From Spirodela intermedia (taxonomy: Eukaryota; Streptophyta; Magnoliopsida; Alismatales; Araceae): a stretch of 64,000 nucleotides of DNA. Positions within the stretch are counted from its first letter, which is position 1, and each line of letters opens with the position of its first letter. The DNA lies in contig LR746278.1 in the NCBI GenBank assembly GCA_902729315.2, positions 2,139,001 to 2,203,000 of the forward strand. The letters run 5' to 3'. Made by a program: the position numbers and the translations under genes. Below the pieces are notes generated by a model. That model saw nothing but the letters and a program-made list of their open reading frames with translations, ran no database searches and had not been told where the DNA came from. Of this stretch, positions 35,186 through 47,925 are shown in pieces.

Positions 35186-38100
35186 ATGGACACGCAGGTT
35201 GGCAATAAATTTCGCCTCGGTAAAAAGATTGGGGGAGGATCATCTGGGAAGATTTACAAAGGTTCCTTTTTTCTTGTATTTTCATTCTTTTCTCTTAGCT
35301 TTGATTCTATTTATGCTCTCCAAGGTGTCGTCGCAAGATTTCAAATTTTTCCGAGGAACTTCTAACTTGCCCCTATGCAGGGACTGATATCCAAACAAAC
35401 GAAGAAGTGGCCATTAAACTTGTAAGTTTCTGCTGTTGGATGGATCGTTATCCTGGAACTTTCTTAATATGTCCCAACATGCGTTATTCTGCAACTTTGA
35501 TTATATTTTACTGAATAAACAAGCAATTATTTATTTATTCTTTTGATTTTTGGATGTAGATGTAAATTGAAGATTATGACGTATTTAACCCATTTTTTTA
35601 TTGTGAAAATTTTAGGACATTGACTTCTTTAAATGGGAGATAATTTTCTATTAAAGTTTTCATCACGAGTTGTAGTTTATCTTCTTCATGTTACATTGGA
35701 GCTATTTAGACATGTGGGGTTTTGTGCTTTTCTATGCATGATTGATGGTGGTTGATGTTTTTATTATTTTTCTTCTTCAATAACTTATAAACCGTTAATT
35801 TATCAATACTTAGTAAACCTTTTTGTTTTCTTTTGAGGAGTCATAAAGAACAGCATTTGATTTTCAAAATAAATAATATGTTGTACAATTTCGTGGAGAT
35901 GTTTTCAATTCTGAGTAAACCTCCATCATATGCCCATGTTAAAGTGAGAGTAGACACACTTTAACATATTCGACAATTGTTGTTTTCATATAGTATATTT
36001 TGTGAGAACTCTATAGATTTTGTTGAGTTATGGACTAACTCAATATTATTTTGATGACTTCTAGTCATTAATTTAAAATCATGAAATTGATGATATAAAA
36101 TGTAAATTTAGATGAAAAATTGATATTTTGGATGAGATTAAATAGCCTAGATTATGAGTACATATATGCAAGAGAATTTCAACCTAAAGGCTAAGGTATA
36201 GAAATATTAAATATTAGAATACATATATTTCTCATGCTCTAGACCATGGGAAATAACTCATACTATTTCAAATTCTCATCATAGATAGAAATATTAGAAT
36301 ATTTTAATATAAATATAATAAATAGTCTATATGAGGTAAATCTATCATAATCTTATATGAAAGTTCTAATATTTGATTTTTTTTTATCAAATAACTTTGC
36401 TTATACATGCATATGAGTAACTAATAGAAAGTTCTTTGAATGAGGAGTCAAATTAAATAAATTTGAAGAAAAATATCTAGGTACTGTCATAGACATGAAA
36501 ATTCAACTAATTATAGAAAACTAATTTAAAGAGGAATTAAAAACTAAAAAACATACCAGAACTTAAAGTATTAAGGGAGTTATTTTAAAAAAAAATTACA
36601 ATCATTTTTCTATATTTTATAGAGCCCAATTATTTGACTCAATATGGGCCAAAAGGGAGTGTTCTAGCTTAACTTAGGAAGGGACATTCCACCCAAATAG
36701 GGTAATAAGAAAATATATAATTTTTAAATAGCAAAGGCCATTTCCAAAGATATTTCTCCTCTCAAATTTCAAAGAACCAAATACAAAATCAAATTACTTA
36801 AAGGGTGTTGTGACTATCATTTGGAGTGTCAAATACTTCTTCCTTCAACCCAACATTGATCAAGTACAACAACTCATGGTGTACCAAAATGAATTTGAAG
36901 ATTATGGTAACTTCATTTTAGTTGTTTGTTTGTTTTTTTTTTTTGATCTGCAATATGTGAATAAGTTGAAACACTCATAGTATGTTATCACTGTAGTCAC
37001 ATAGGTTGTGATGTACTTGTGGTGTGCTTGCAATGAAAAAAATCTAGGACTGCAAAGATCAGAGTTATAAGTGAGGTAATCACATGCCCATGAAATTTAT
37101 TGATGTGAAGGGTTCTTAATCTGTATAAAATCAAGTGTATTATGATAGTAGAATACTAGAATTGAGGTGATTTTCTCAAAAGTGGATGTAGCCCAAATGA
37201 ATTTGGTCAAACAACTATAAAAATCCAGTGCTCACATTATTCTTAATTTATCTTATATTTATATATCATAAAATGAAAAATATTATAATTAATTATTAAA
37301 AAAATAGAAATCAATTCACCCCCTTCCCTCTTGATTTATCTAGCCATCTAGTGAGCTATAAATTTCCCACAAATTATGACATCATTATGGTTGGAGCCAT
37401 AATGATGGTGATTTGTGTTGATTGTTAGATGACTTGATAAATCAAAAGGATATGGGGTGAATTAATTTTTTCATATTTTATTTAATTAAATATAATATTT
37501 TTATTTTTATATATTAATGTTAAAGTATAGTTATAAACTAATATATAATTACGAGATAATCAAGACGAATTTTTGAACATCTGATTTTATAATAGTTTGA
37601 CCAAACTCTTTTTGCCTACATCCACTTTTGAGGAATCCACTTAGATTTTACTATTCCACTATTAGAATACAATTGATTTTGTTGAAATCAAGAACCGCTT
37701 ACATCTCTAGGCTTTGTGACCCTATAACCTCTATACCTAGAACATTCAACTTAGAAGTTATAGATCCTTTTGTTCTAGACATGCCACACAAGCTTGAATG
37801 ACCCATGTGATTATGTTAATGACACATCACATACATTACAAATCAAAAATAAAAATAAACAAACACTAGAATGAAGTTGCCATAGCCTTCAAATGTTTTT
37901 TCGGTGCACCGACAATTGTTGGGGTACTTAAGATGGGATGAAGTGTTTTAAACTCCAAATGACATCCATAGTTCTCTTCAAACTACTTAATTTTGCTTTT
38001 AATTGTTCAAGACTCGAGAAGAGGTGACGCAAAAGAAGAACATCTTTTGAAACATCCATCATCATTTGAAGATCCTTTATTTTTATTACTATCTAATTTG

Positions 38101-41100
38101 GACAAAATGTCTCCTTTTAGTTTTTGGCCCTAATTAAGCCAAATGTTTGGATTTAGGTGATCCTTAACAAACTATGTGTGGATCTTGAAAAATACACAAA
38201 AATGACATAAGGTTTGAAAAAATGATAACTCTCTTAATACTATGAATTTTGATGCATAGTATTTAGATTTGAATTCCTCTTTTGGTAAGCTTTCCATTGA
38301 ATACTTGAAAACCTAAATTTGTAATATATTTTCTTAGATAAAATCATTTTAGTTAGATAAGTTAAACTTTCAAATTATTTTGTCCTTAGGCAAAAATATT
38401 ACTTTAGTAGTATTTTAAAATCAATTATAAATCAATCACTTAATAATTTTCTCCAAAATTCATTCCATTTGACTCCTCATTCAAAGAGATTTCTGTTAGT
38501 TACTCATATGCCTATATTGTTGAAGTCATATGATACATAAAAGACTAAATATTTACTTCATACATATATTTTATTGTATTTATACTTAGATATTTTAACA
38601 TTTATGTCTCTAATGAGAATTTTGAAATTGTATGAGATATTTTTTACTGTCTAAGTTATCAATTTAATATTTATACATCTTAGTCTTTTTATTAAAATTT
38701 CATTCAATATATATACTAATAATCTATACTCTTTAATCTCATCCAAGATATCAATCTCGAATTAACTTTATATTTCATATCATAAAATGATTTTATATTA
38801 ATATTTATAAATTATCAAAATAATTTTGATTTAACTCATAACTCAACATTTGAGTTTTGTGCTTAAATTATTTTTTTCTCTATAAAATAAGTTTGAATTG
38901 TAATATCCTCTTTGGTGTCACAATTTCATTCTAAAACTTGTATGCTTTTGCTGTTGGAGGTATCTATGTTTGATTTTTTTAGTTTCATGAAACTATTGAG
39001 AAGCTTTAAAATAAATCAATACACTAGATGAACTTTCATAATTTGAATCATCAGCCTCTCCTCAGGTTCTTAGACTAAATATCTATACAGTCGCATGTAT
39101 AGGAAACCACAAAAGTTTAAATAGGGACTAGTAATTCTACGACATGGATCGATGGAAATTATTTGAATATAGATTTGGTGGGCCTCGTATTAACACAAAA
39201 AAAGTAGGTCTAGTCTGTTCTTTGTGGTTGTCATTTGAAGACAACTATTTGGTAGTTTCCATATAAATAACTAGATAGGGTTGATGCATTTCTATCAAAG
39301 AAGTGTGCCCAACAAATTACAAACATTTGGACTTCTTGAAACGTTGTTCTTATTTCTATCAATTACCTATGGGAACATTGGGAATTTTTTATATTTTTTC
39401 CACAAATTCGTACATTTTCCTTCATTAGTACAGCTTATTTTTTCATGTGGTAGAGTTTCTATCTTTGAAAGGCTATGTCCATCGTCTTAAAAATAATTTC
39501 TCTTTCTTATCAAAGAAGTGGATATTACTCTATTGACCTTTAATTCCTTTTGCCAATATGTTCTCCTATCTTGTATTAATAGATTCTTATGAGGAATTTA
39601 CGCATGAATTTTTGCTTCTTTTCACTCGTCAATAATGGTATGCAATTAGCACATTAAAGACAATAGTGAAAGGTTATAGACCAAAGAGAGAGCATCATCC
39701 TCATTTGAATTCTATTTTATTGTGTATCAAAATGAATTCAATTTCACAATTATTCAATCATATACCACATTTATATTAATCTTAAGTTCCCCTATGTGTT
39801 TAGCAATAAATTGACTGATAATTAATTGCCCCCTTTATATCATATTTTTAATATTTTTTGTATAGTGGGCGGTTTTCCTACAAAAATTGCTTTTAAGTAT
39901 GGTGTCTTTATCTTCTTCCCCTTTTTCCAGGAAGATAGAAGGACAGACCATCCGCAAATACAACGTGAATTAAAGCTGTACAAAATCCTTTTAGGAGGAA
40001 GTAATAAACTATTATTGCCAAAAGTTACGTGTAATCTATCTTGTTTTATTTTCGACACGGGATTAACTTTCTTTTCAATTGTGTAGCTGGAATTCCGCAC
40101 GTGAGATGGTATGATGTTGAACGTGACTATAATGTTCTCGTGATGGACTTATTAGGACCAAGTCTCGAGGATCTTGTCAATCAATGTGGTGGAAAACTAT
40201 CTTTGAAGAGTGTCCTAATGCTCGCTGACCAAATGGTAGATTCTTTTCAAAAAAATTCCTCAACCATTATAATATAAGCACGATATTCTAGTTTTACATA
40301 TTTTTCTTGTATATACTATTTTCTTGATATTTATCAGATCAAGAGGATAGAGTATGTTCATTGTAAATCTCTTCTGCATCGAAATATAAAGCCTAAGAAT
40401 TTTCTCATGGGCATGGGAAGACATGCAAATAAGGTTGGGTTTAAGTAAATTTCTTATAATTTTATTTGAGAGTGCTACTATCATCCTATAATGCGGCCTA
40501 ATCAATTTTATTTCTTCAATTTAGGTGTACATAATTGGCTTCGGCCATGGAAAGAAATTTATAGATACAAATACACATCAGCACATCTCACACAGGTATC
40601 TAGATAGTTTTCATATTCATAAATAAGATTTGTTCGCTGAACTTTTGTTGTTAATCTATGGAATATTAAATTTACTTAAATGCCCGGTACAAGGGTAACG
40701 ATGGGATGCAAAGCCTCCAACACAAAACCAACATGAAATCACCATAGATGGATGGGGTGGATTGATAGTTGCACATCTACACAATTGGATGGTTTTCTTT
40801 AGGACCATGTTGCATGACAGAATCATTGATACGTTGCTGTGGATTTCCATGTATAATCTTTGGAGATGCGTCCACTCATGTCTATTTTGCATGAAAGAAA
40901 TATTTATTTGCCGCTTGCTTGCTTTGGTTGGTTGGAATTCTTAGATATTTTTGAACTGAAGCTGATCGCAATGAGAAGCTTGCTTTTGTTCTTGGATATT
41001 TTGTGCAAGTGTTTCCTACCCCCTTCTTATTTCTGCACATACTTGAGAGTTCTTATTTGCGATGTCTAATGTGTCTTCAAATCATCATAGAGAGAATAAG

Positions 41101-42233
41101 AGTTTGAAACGGACAGGGAGATATGCCCATTGTGGTAGAGGTATGTGGCCAACATTAATTTATTTCATGTGCCATATTCGATCAATTTACCACGGGAATT
41201 GCAAGCATTGAAAGCCCTTTCTTTGGGTGATAAGAACAAGGTAGGAGGGATGATCTAGAGTCACTCGGCTATGTTCTCATGTATTTGTTAAGAGGAAGGT
41301 AATCTTTTCTTCCCCAACTGTCGGCAAAATATTTATGCGTGTATTTATTTTATTAGTTGCTAATTTTCTTTGCCTTTCTTCAGCCTAACATGGGAAGACC
41401 TGAAAGGAGGCACTGAAAGGCAAAAATACGAAAAAATTAGTGAAAAGAAGGTTTCCATGCCGATTGAGGTATTACCCAAAAATCGTAAAAAAATAAAAAT
41501 GAGTGGTATCTTACGACGATTCATCCTCTCTCTCTCTCTCTCTCTCTTTATCTCTCTCTTCCCTTCTTCTAAATAACACTACGTTCATCTCTCTTGTAGG
41601 CCCTGTGTCATGGATATCCTATAGAATTTGCATCATATTTCTATTATTGCCGCTCCCTCTGCTTTGACGACAAACCTAACTATGCTTACTTGAGAGAAAT
41701 ATTTCATGGTCTCTTTAAGCGCGAACGTAAGATGATTAATGTCTATATATTTATACTTACACAAGCCGTGACGTTTACGTCACGGAGTTGTAATCACCAC
41801 TAATCTTGGAGACGTCCCCTCGTTCGTAGGTTTTCAGTTTGACTACGTATTTGATTGGACGACACCGAAGTATCAACAATCTCAACGTTCAAAGGAGCCT
41901 GCGCATGTACCGGTGAGTGGGTTGTCACAAGAGCTCTGAGTATAATCCTCACGTCATCTTCGGAAATTTCAGATATTTATATGCCCATGAAAATGCCGAT
42001 CTTTTTTTTCTTTGTCACAGGGTCCTACTCATAAGCCAAACAATACGTTGCGCCTCCCAATAGCCAATGCCCGTGGACACCCGGGTGAGTCTACTGGCCA
42101 AGCTCAATTCCTCTTTTCTCTACGTGAAGTATGAATATTAGTCTGCCCTTCTTCATAAAAAGATGCTCCTCTTGGATTCTAGTTCGTGCTCACTGGTTGC
42201 TCCCTGCTTGTGATAGCTTCAGATATTTTAAAG

Positions 42234-42307
<74 letters not shown>

Positions 42308-42469
42308 GTCCTTGAAGATTCACACATGAATGAGTTCGATCATATGCCTTCCCTTCTAAATCAGACATTGTGAATGGATTTGACATGGCCATTTTCTATC
42401 TGATCTTTAGTTACTTCCGAGACAAGTGATCTACTTAAGCCTCGTCCACGCCCGACCATCCTCATCTAG
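35186..42469 (+). pseudogene. Degenerate casein kinase 1-like gene, copy 3
   Basis: Exons and lesions are the same as in copies 1 and 2. It has the exon 11 change shared with copy 2 but CAACGTTC in exon 10 like copy 1. This mosaic pattern fits either a private mutation in copy 2 or gene conversion. Confidence 0.85.
36021..38848. mobile_element. Inverted-repeat element in CK1 intron 2, copy 3
   Basis: This is a third copy of the 2,828-bp foldback element with identical ends, carried by the segmental duplication. Confidence 0.8.
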
Positions 42470-42824
42470 AGTTCATGGATCATATTCCCGACACTTGATT
42501 AGCTTCATTTCAACTTCTACGAGATGCCTTTGCTTCACCATTGAATTCGACCGATCTCTCATGTCTCAGGGCGAGCAGTCCAAAAAAAAGAGTATGATCA
42601 TCCATGGAGAAGCTACGTGGCGGCATCTAGCACTGGAGCAGTGTACCAGTCTTTCATCTCTCTGAAATTGCAATTTGGTACCATCCTATACTCTTTCAAT
42701 TCCAAAGGCCATGATCGCCCGCTGCGTTAGAATTACAGTGGACTCACGTTTGCATTCTCCACTTTGCATGGTTTTTAACTAGACAAAAATCTCATATCGG
42801 ATTGTATTGAATTTGGCAGCTGTT

Positions 42825-42868
<44 letters not shown>

Positions 42869-43102
42869 CTTATCTATCTTTTGGTGGGCATGGCATGCAT
42901 TATGTGAATCCACGATTGTTGACTGAGGTTTAATCACCAAGGTAGGTGGGCCTCCCCATTTGGGTCCCATGATTCCCCGTGAGTTCACATGTCGGCCGGC
43001 CACTTGACTAGTACCAGTGAGGCCCACAAGCAGCAAGGGTAGCTCTTTGGTCAAGACAGGTCATTGACCCTCACCGATCACATTGACCACCGCGTCCCAG
43101 CA

Positions 43103-43103
43103 C

Positions 43104-43184
<81 letters not shown>
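43103..43184. repeat. GA microsatellite at unit 3/4 junction
   Basis: This is the third occurrence of the junction GA tract, again followed by GGAGGGAGAAGTTACC. Confidence 0.9.
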
Positions 43185-43188
<4 letters not shown>

Positions 43189-43616
43189 GGAGAAGTTACC
43201 AAATGGAGTAAATTAATACATGATAAACTAAAACACTTAGAATAGAATGGACATGATATAAGTCAGTATATAACTTGACATCTCTTTTGGCCAACACGCA
43301 ATTCTTTCCTTCAAACAATGTAGAGCTTGAAACCTCCATAGAGATAATTAACATGTAAGGAATAGATATAATGATGATCCTCCTAACTCCAATACTTCTT
43401 ACAAGAACACCAGGGTTGATGATTTCACATTTAAGGGTTCTTAGAATTAAGGTTTATTTAGAGTGAGAGGCTGGCATGGATAGTAAGTTTGGATGGTATG
43501 AAATGTCAGAGGCTAGGAAGATTAGATTTGTCAATTCGAAGTTAGTGAGATTTGTTAATACTTATTGACAGAACCCAAATCATCTTTTAGAATGTATAGG
43601 TTAAGAACCCATAGAT

Positions 43617-44032
43617 AATTAAGTTGAGATCAAGATTAAGTTAAGAGAGAAATATATATCTATTAAATATAAAATAAGATTCATAGATCAATGATAAAAT
43701 ATTATATAAGACAATTGTCGTGCAATTAACTATGTAATGTAACTCAACAAGTTATTACTTAATTGTGAGTCGATGAAGATTTCACTATCACCATATCTCG
43801 CTTCAAAATTGAAGTGAGAAAAGATTTGATAAATAAACACTTTGTTATAGATATTTGTACATTATAAGAAGTTTATTATATAGTCCTACACTTAGATAAT
43901 TTTCACATGTCCCCCCCATTGAGAATTAAGTTGAGATCAAGATTAAGCTAAGAGAAACATATATACATATTAACTATAAAAGTTTATTATCTGATCCTAG
44001 ACTTAGATAACTTCCACATGCCCCCCCCCCCC
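43617..44032. repeat. Contracted 309-bp repeat array, unit 4
   Basis: The structure is the same as in units 2 and 3. Confidence 0.8.
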
Positions 44033-44286
44033 TTGTATGTATTAACTCATAGTCACAATCATCTCATTTCTAGATTCAAGCTATTGAAGAGACTAAAACT
44101 AACCATGAAAATTTGTAAATTCTTACCATGAATAAGACCACATGAGAACAACCACATGACAAAGGTAAATGACTAGTAGAACAACCACGTGAGAGAGTAC
44201 CTTTAGAGTGAACTGTTTTAAGTGTCATGGGTATGACTATGTAACAACCCAATGCCCAACCAATAACCTCCATATCGATGAGTCTA

Positions 44287-44857
44287 ATGCCTTATGTTGA
44301 AGGTTGCAAGTTTTGAGAGGCTAAAGGAGGCTTACTAGATGTGTCCAGATTGTGTAGCAATCATTGTTGCCATCAATGATGGGCACCCATTTAGAGAATA
44401 TAAGGACAACATAATTTAAGATGTTATTTTTTTAGAAAGCAATGTTTATATATATCACAATCCTCTAGAGATTTTCTAATATGGGAGATACATGTGGGTG
44501 AGCTTACATGACACTTCATACATGACAAAACTATTGACACTATGGAAGAGTGTTTTTGTTGATGTGGTGAGATGTAGCGAAACTTATCTCACAATGTTAC
44601 ACTTGCACGTGAGCATGAATTTTGTACAAAATTATCTAGACAAGAGGTTGATATAAACCCCTAAATGTCCCAAAACAATCATGCGAGGATGTGAGCATGA
44701 GTTTTGTACTAAGATTACCAATAACCCCCAAGAAGTATGATTTTATTTTTGTTCTTATTGGTAGTTTCTCTAAGATGGCACATTTTTTTCTTATTCCAGA
44801 ACTTCTTATGCCTCTAAAATAGCACACTTATACTTTGATGAAATTACTAAATTTCAT
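44287..44857 (+). mobile_element. Gypsy integrase relic fragment, unit 4
   Basis: The boundaries and junctions are the same as in units 2 and 3, directly upstream of the fourth MIOX copy. Confidence 0.85.
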
Positions 44858-44863
44858 GGCGAG

Positions 44864-46389
44864 TCCTTCGGGCAGACATTCAGGGACTACAATGGCGAGT
44901 CGCAAAGGAAGGCATCGGTGGAGGAGTTCTACCGGCTGAACCACACTCACCAGACCTTCGACTTTGTGGGCACCACTCATCAGACCCTTTCTTTTGCTTC
45001 TTTCTTCTTTTCCTTCTCCCCCACTCTCCTTCTTGCCTGATCTGATCTGATCTGATCTGAACTGCACTGTCTCGTCGGGCAGGTGAAGAGGATGAGGGAG
45101 GAGTACGGGAAGCTGGACCGGGTAGAGATGAGCGTGTGGGAGTGCTGCGAGCTGCTGAACGAGTTCGTGGACGAGAGCGACCCGGACCTGGACGAGCCCC
45201 AGATCGAGCACCTGCTGCAGACGGCGGAGGCCATCCGCAAGGACTACCCCGACGAGGACTGGCTCCACCTCACCGGCCTCATCCACGGTCAGTTAGAGAG
45301 AGAGAGAGAGAGAGAGAGAGGAATTCAACCATCCATCCATGGCCAGCCCTGTAATTCATCCATATCATCTATCCGACTGACCCATCTCCTGCAATCAGAT
45401 CTGGGGAAGGTCCTCCTCCACCCCTCCTTCGGGCAGCTCCCGCAGTGGGCCGTCGTCGGCGACACCTTCCCCGTCGGCTGCGCCTTCGACCAATCCAACG
45501 TTCACTACAAGGTCTTCCTCCTCCTCCTCCTCTTCTTCTTCTTCTTCTTCTTCTTCTTCTTCTTCTTCTTCTTCTTCTTCTTCTTCTTCATGATAGCCTG
45601 ACGAGCTGGCTTCTTGGTCTGATCTTGGCCTCAGTACTTCAAAGAAAATCCAGACAGCGCCAACCCGGAGTACAGCACGAAGCTCGGGGTGTACGCCGAG
45701 GGCTGCGGGCTCAACAACGTGATGATGTCGTGGGGCCACGACGACTACATGTACTTGGTCGGTATCCACCTCCAAAAAAATGGGAGATCAATGGCAGAAT
45801 CTCCATTTTCTGGAGTGTGCCCAGGGCTGACGATGCTCTGCGTTCTGAAACTCAGGTTGCGAAGAAGAACAAGACGACCCTTCCTTCGGCTGGGCTGTTC
45901 ATCATCCGCTACCACTCCTTCTACCGTGAGCCACACTCCATCAACTTCGTCAGACCCCAGTTCATAATCTCCCCTTGTCCTCCGGCTAACACGATTCAAA
46001 AATCTCAGCCTTGCACAAGTCTGGAGCGTACTCCTTTCTGATGAACGAGGAGGATAAGGAGAACCTGAAATGGCTGCACGTTTTCAAGTCAGTGGTCCTT
46101 TGAACGCGGCCTTCTTCCCCAAGTTCCCTTCTTCGCTCTCTAGCCTCTGACTGCCGCCTCTGTGGTTTCAGCAAGTACGATCTCTACAGCAAGAGCAAGG
46201 TCAGGATCGACGTCGAGAGTGTGAAGCCCTACTACCTGTCCCTCATCGAGAAGGTGGGCGGGTTCTCATTGAATCATTGACTGACTGTGAACGGCGCTCC
46301 TCTGATTCTTTCATTCCCTCGTCTGTAACCTGAAGTGGCTGTGTGATTGTTCTCTCTTGCAGTACTTCCCTGCCAAGTTGAAGTGGTGA
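44864..46389 (+). pseudogene. MIOX: 5'-truncated myo-inositol oxygenase, copy 4
   Basis: This copy has the same truncation at codon 39, the same Asp48 to Asn, and exons 3-9 intact through the stop at 46387-46389. It is the last MIOX copy of the array. Confidence 0.88.
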
Positions 46390-47660
46390 CACGCCAAAGT
46401 ACAAGGCCTGTGGGATGGAAATCCTTCTTCCAGTCTGAAAGATAGGGAGCGATAAAGGGAGTCTCCTGTCGCTGTTGCCTCCTTCTTTCCTCGTCTTCCG
46501 TCGGCATCTCGAGGGAAACTCGGCTGTCAATCTCCAACGGCGCTGTATCCACTACCTTTCTTTGAAAAGCTCCTCTTGTGTTGGCAGTTATGAGAGGGCT
46601 CCTGAGGATCACATCTTGTTGAATGAACAATGGACCAGGAAATAATCTCCGTACTCCCCATTGTATTTTCTTGGGCGCCAACGGAGCGAATAAGAAAAAT
46701 CTATGAACCGATACAACCTCCGTTCGACGAAGATCAGGATACCTTTCTTGAATTGATGTTTTCGGCTCGAATTCCACGCTAGAAACAAGAATAGAACGCT
46801 CTTTGGTGTGAAAATCAAGAAGGCCAGGGACGGGGGGCCGGCCACTCGTACGACTAGTCCGCAATCTTTATCTGTCGAGCACGCTTGGTCTAAACTATGA
46901 CGCAATCAATAACGTGTAAGATTGGATCAATGCGTGTCCGACTCGATCTGATCATTCTGCATTATCCCTAAACAGTTAAGAGTTCTAAATCAACAAAGAA
47001 GATCAGACATCCGCGCCGTGCCACCAGCCGAAGGAATCGTTCAGATTTGTCACCATAAACAAGCAAGAACTCACAAATGATGAGCTCGCCTAAACGCCGT
47101 TCGAGAAAGTAGTTGTGTGTCAACCATATCACCAGGTGGACTGAACGGCGCAACATTATTACGTGGAATGCCGACGAGATCCGACCAATCGAAGAACTCT
47201 CATTAATGGAGGGAATGTGGACGGAATACCTCGCTATTGACTGAATAACGTCAGTGGAGGAGATCGGCTCGTCTTCCCCGCATCATCATCCCCTCCAACG
47301 CTTCCTCCGCAACGTCAGAAGGCAGAAAGATAGATGGCCATCCCCGTCCATCGACTTTAACCGCACGGAGGTTTCAGAGAGAGAGAGAGAGAGAGAATCT
47401 AATTAATTAGTGTGCCGATCAACGACGGTTGGGTCCGGTGTATCGACGGCCTCGGTGATGGTCCCCAATCTACCCGCGAAACCGAAAGATGAATCCGATC
47501 AGGGGGTAAGTCGGATCATACGGTCCAGAGTGCGCTGGAAGCCTACAGATCTTATCCGTGGGGTCTTTCCAGGTATTTGTATAATTATTAGAAACTTATG
47601 GACCTTTTTGGTCATTTAATGAGGGGGATAAGGAGGAAAATAATAAAATATTTTGTCCTA
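46390..47660. other. CK1 upstream region without CK1
   Basis: This is a copy of 7857-9115 of unit 1. It carries the same antisense frame and a GA tract near 47378-47394, but no gene. It now forms the distal 5' flank of the RGG gene. Confidence 0.7.
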
Positions 47661-47690
47661 GGGGGAGAGGGAGGGAGGCGAGGCCTCACT

Positions 47691-47700
47691 CCATATATGG
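47691..47700. promoter_or_regulatory. CArG-box-like palindrome upstream of RGG gene
   Basis: CCATATATGG fits CC(A/T)6GG, the core bound by MADS-box factors, and sits 226 bp upstream of the start codon. The same AT core could serve as a TATA element. It lies just to the right of the array boundary, in unique DNA. Confidence 0.35.
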
Positions 47701-47925
47701 TAGAGTGGATACAGCTAGGGTTCTTTCGTTGTCTTTCAGCTGAGACTACTCTTTCCTGCGCTCATCTCGCCGCCGCCGCAAAACCCTAATCTGCTTCCCC
47801 ACCTGGTTCGAAGCTCGTGGAAAAGGGCTTGGGAGCGATACATGGCGAGGTCCGTCTCGGACTAGGGTTAAGGGTTCACCCATCCGTCACTCGCCGGGCC
47901 ACACCTTGCTGCTATTTTTGGGGAG

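Larger units (their letters stand above)
30342..43184. repeat. Tandem unit 3 (12,843 bp)
   Basis: This is the third copy, at a constant offset of 12,843 bp from unit 2 and of identical length. It carries the same set of derived changes. Such close identity means either very recent duplication, ongoing gene conversion, or an assembly repeat. Confidence 0.95.
43185..47660. repeat. Tandem unit 4, partial
   Basis: This unit matches units 2 and 3 closely up to about 47600. Matches then thin out: GACCTTTTTGG for GACCGTTTTGG at 47602-47612, GAGGGGGATAAGG for GAGGGTGATAAGG. Matching stops after TTTTGTCCTA near 47660. It ends before the CK1 start codon and runs into the leader of the RGG gene, so there is no fourth CK1 copy. 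Confidence 0.92.
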
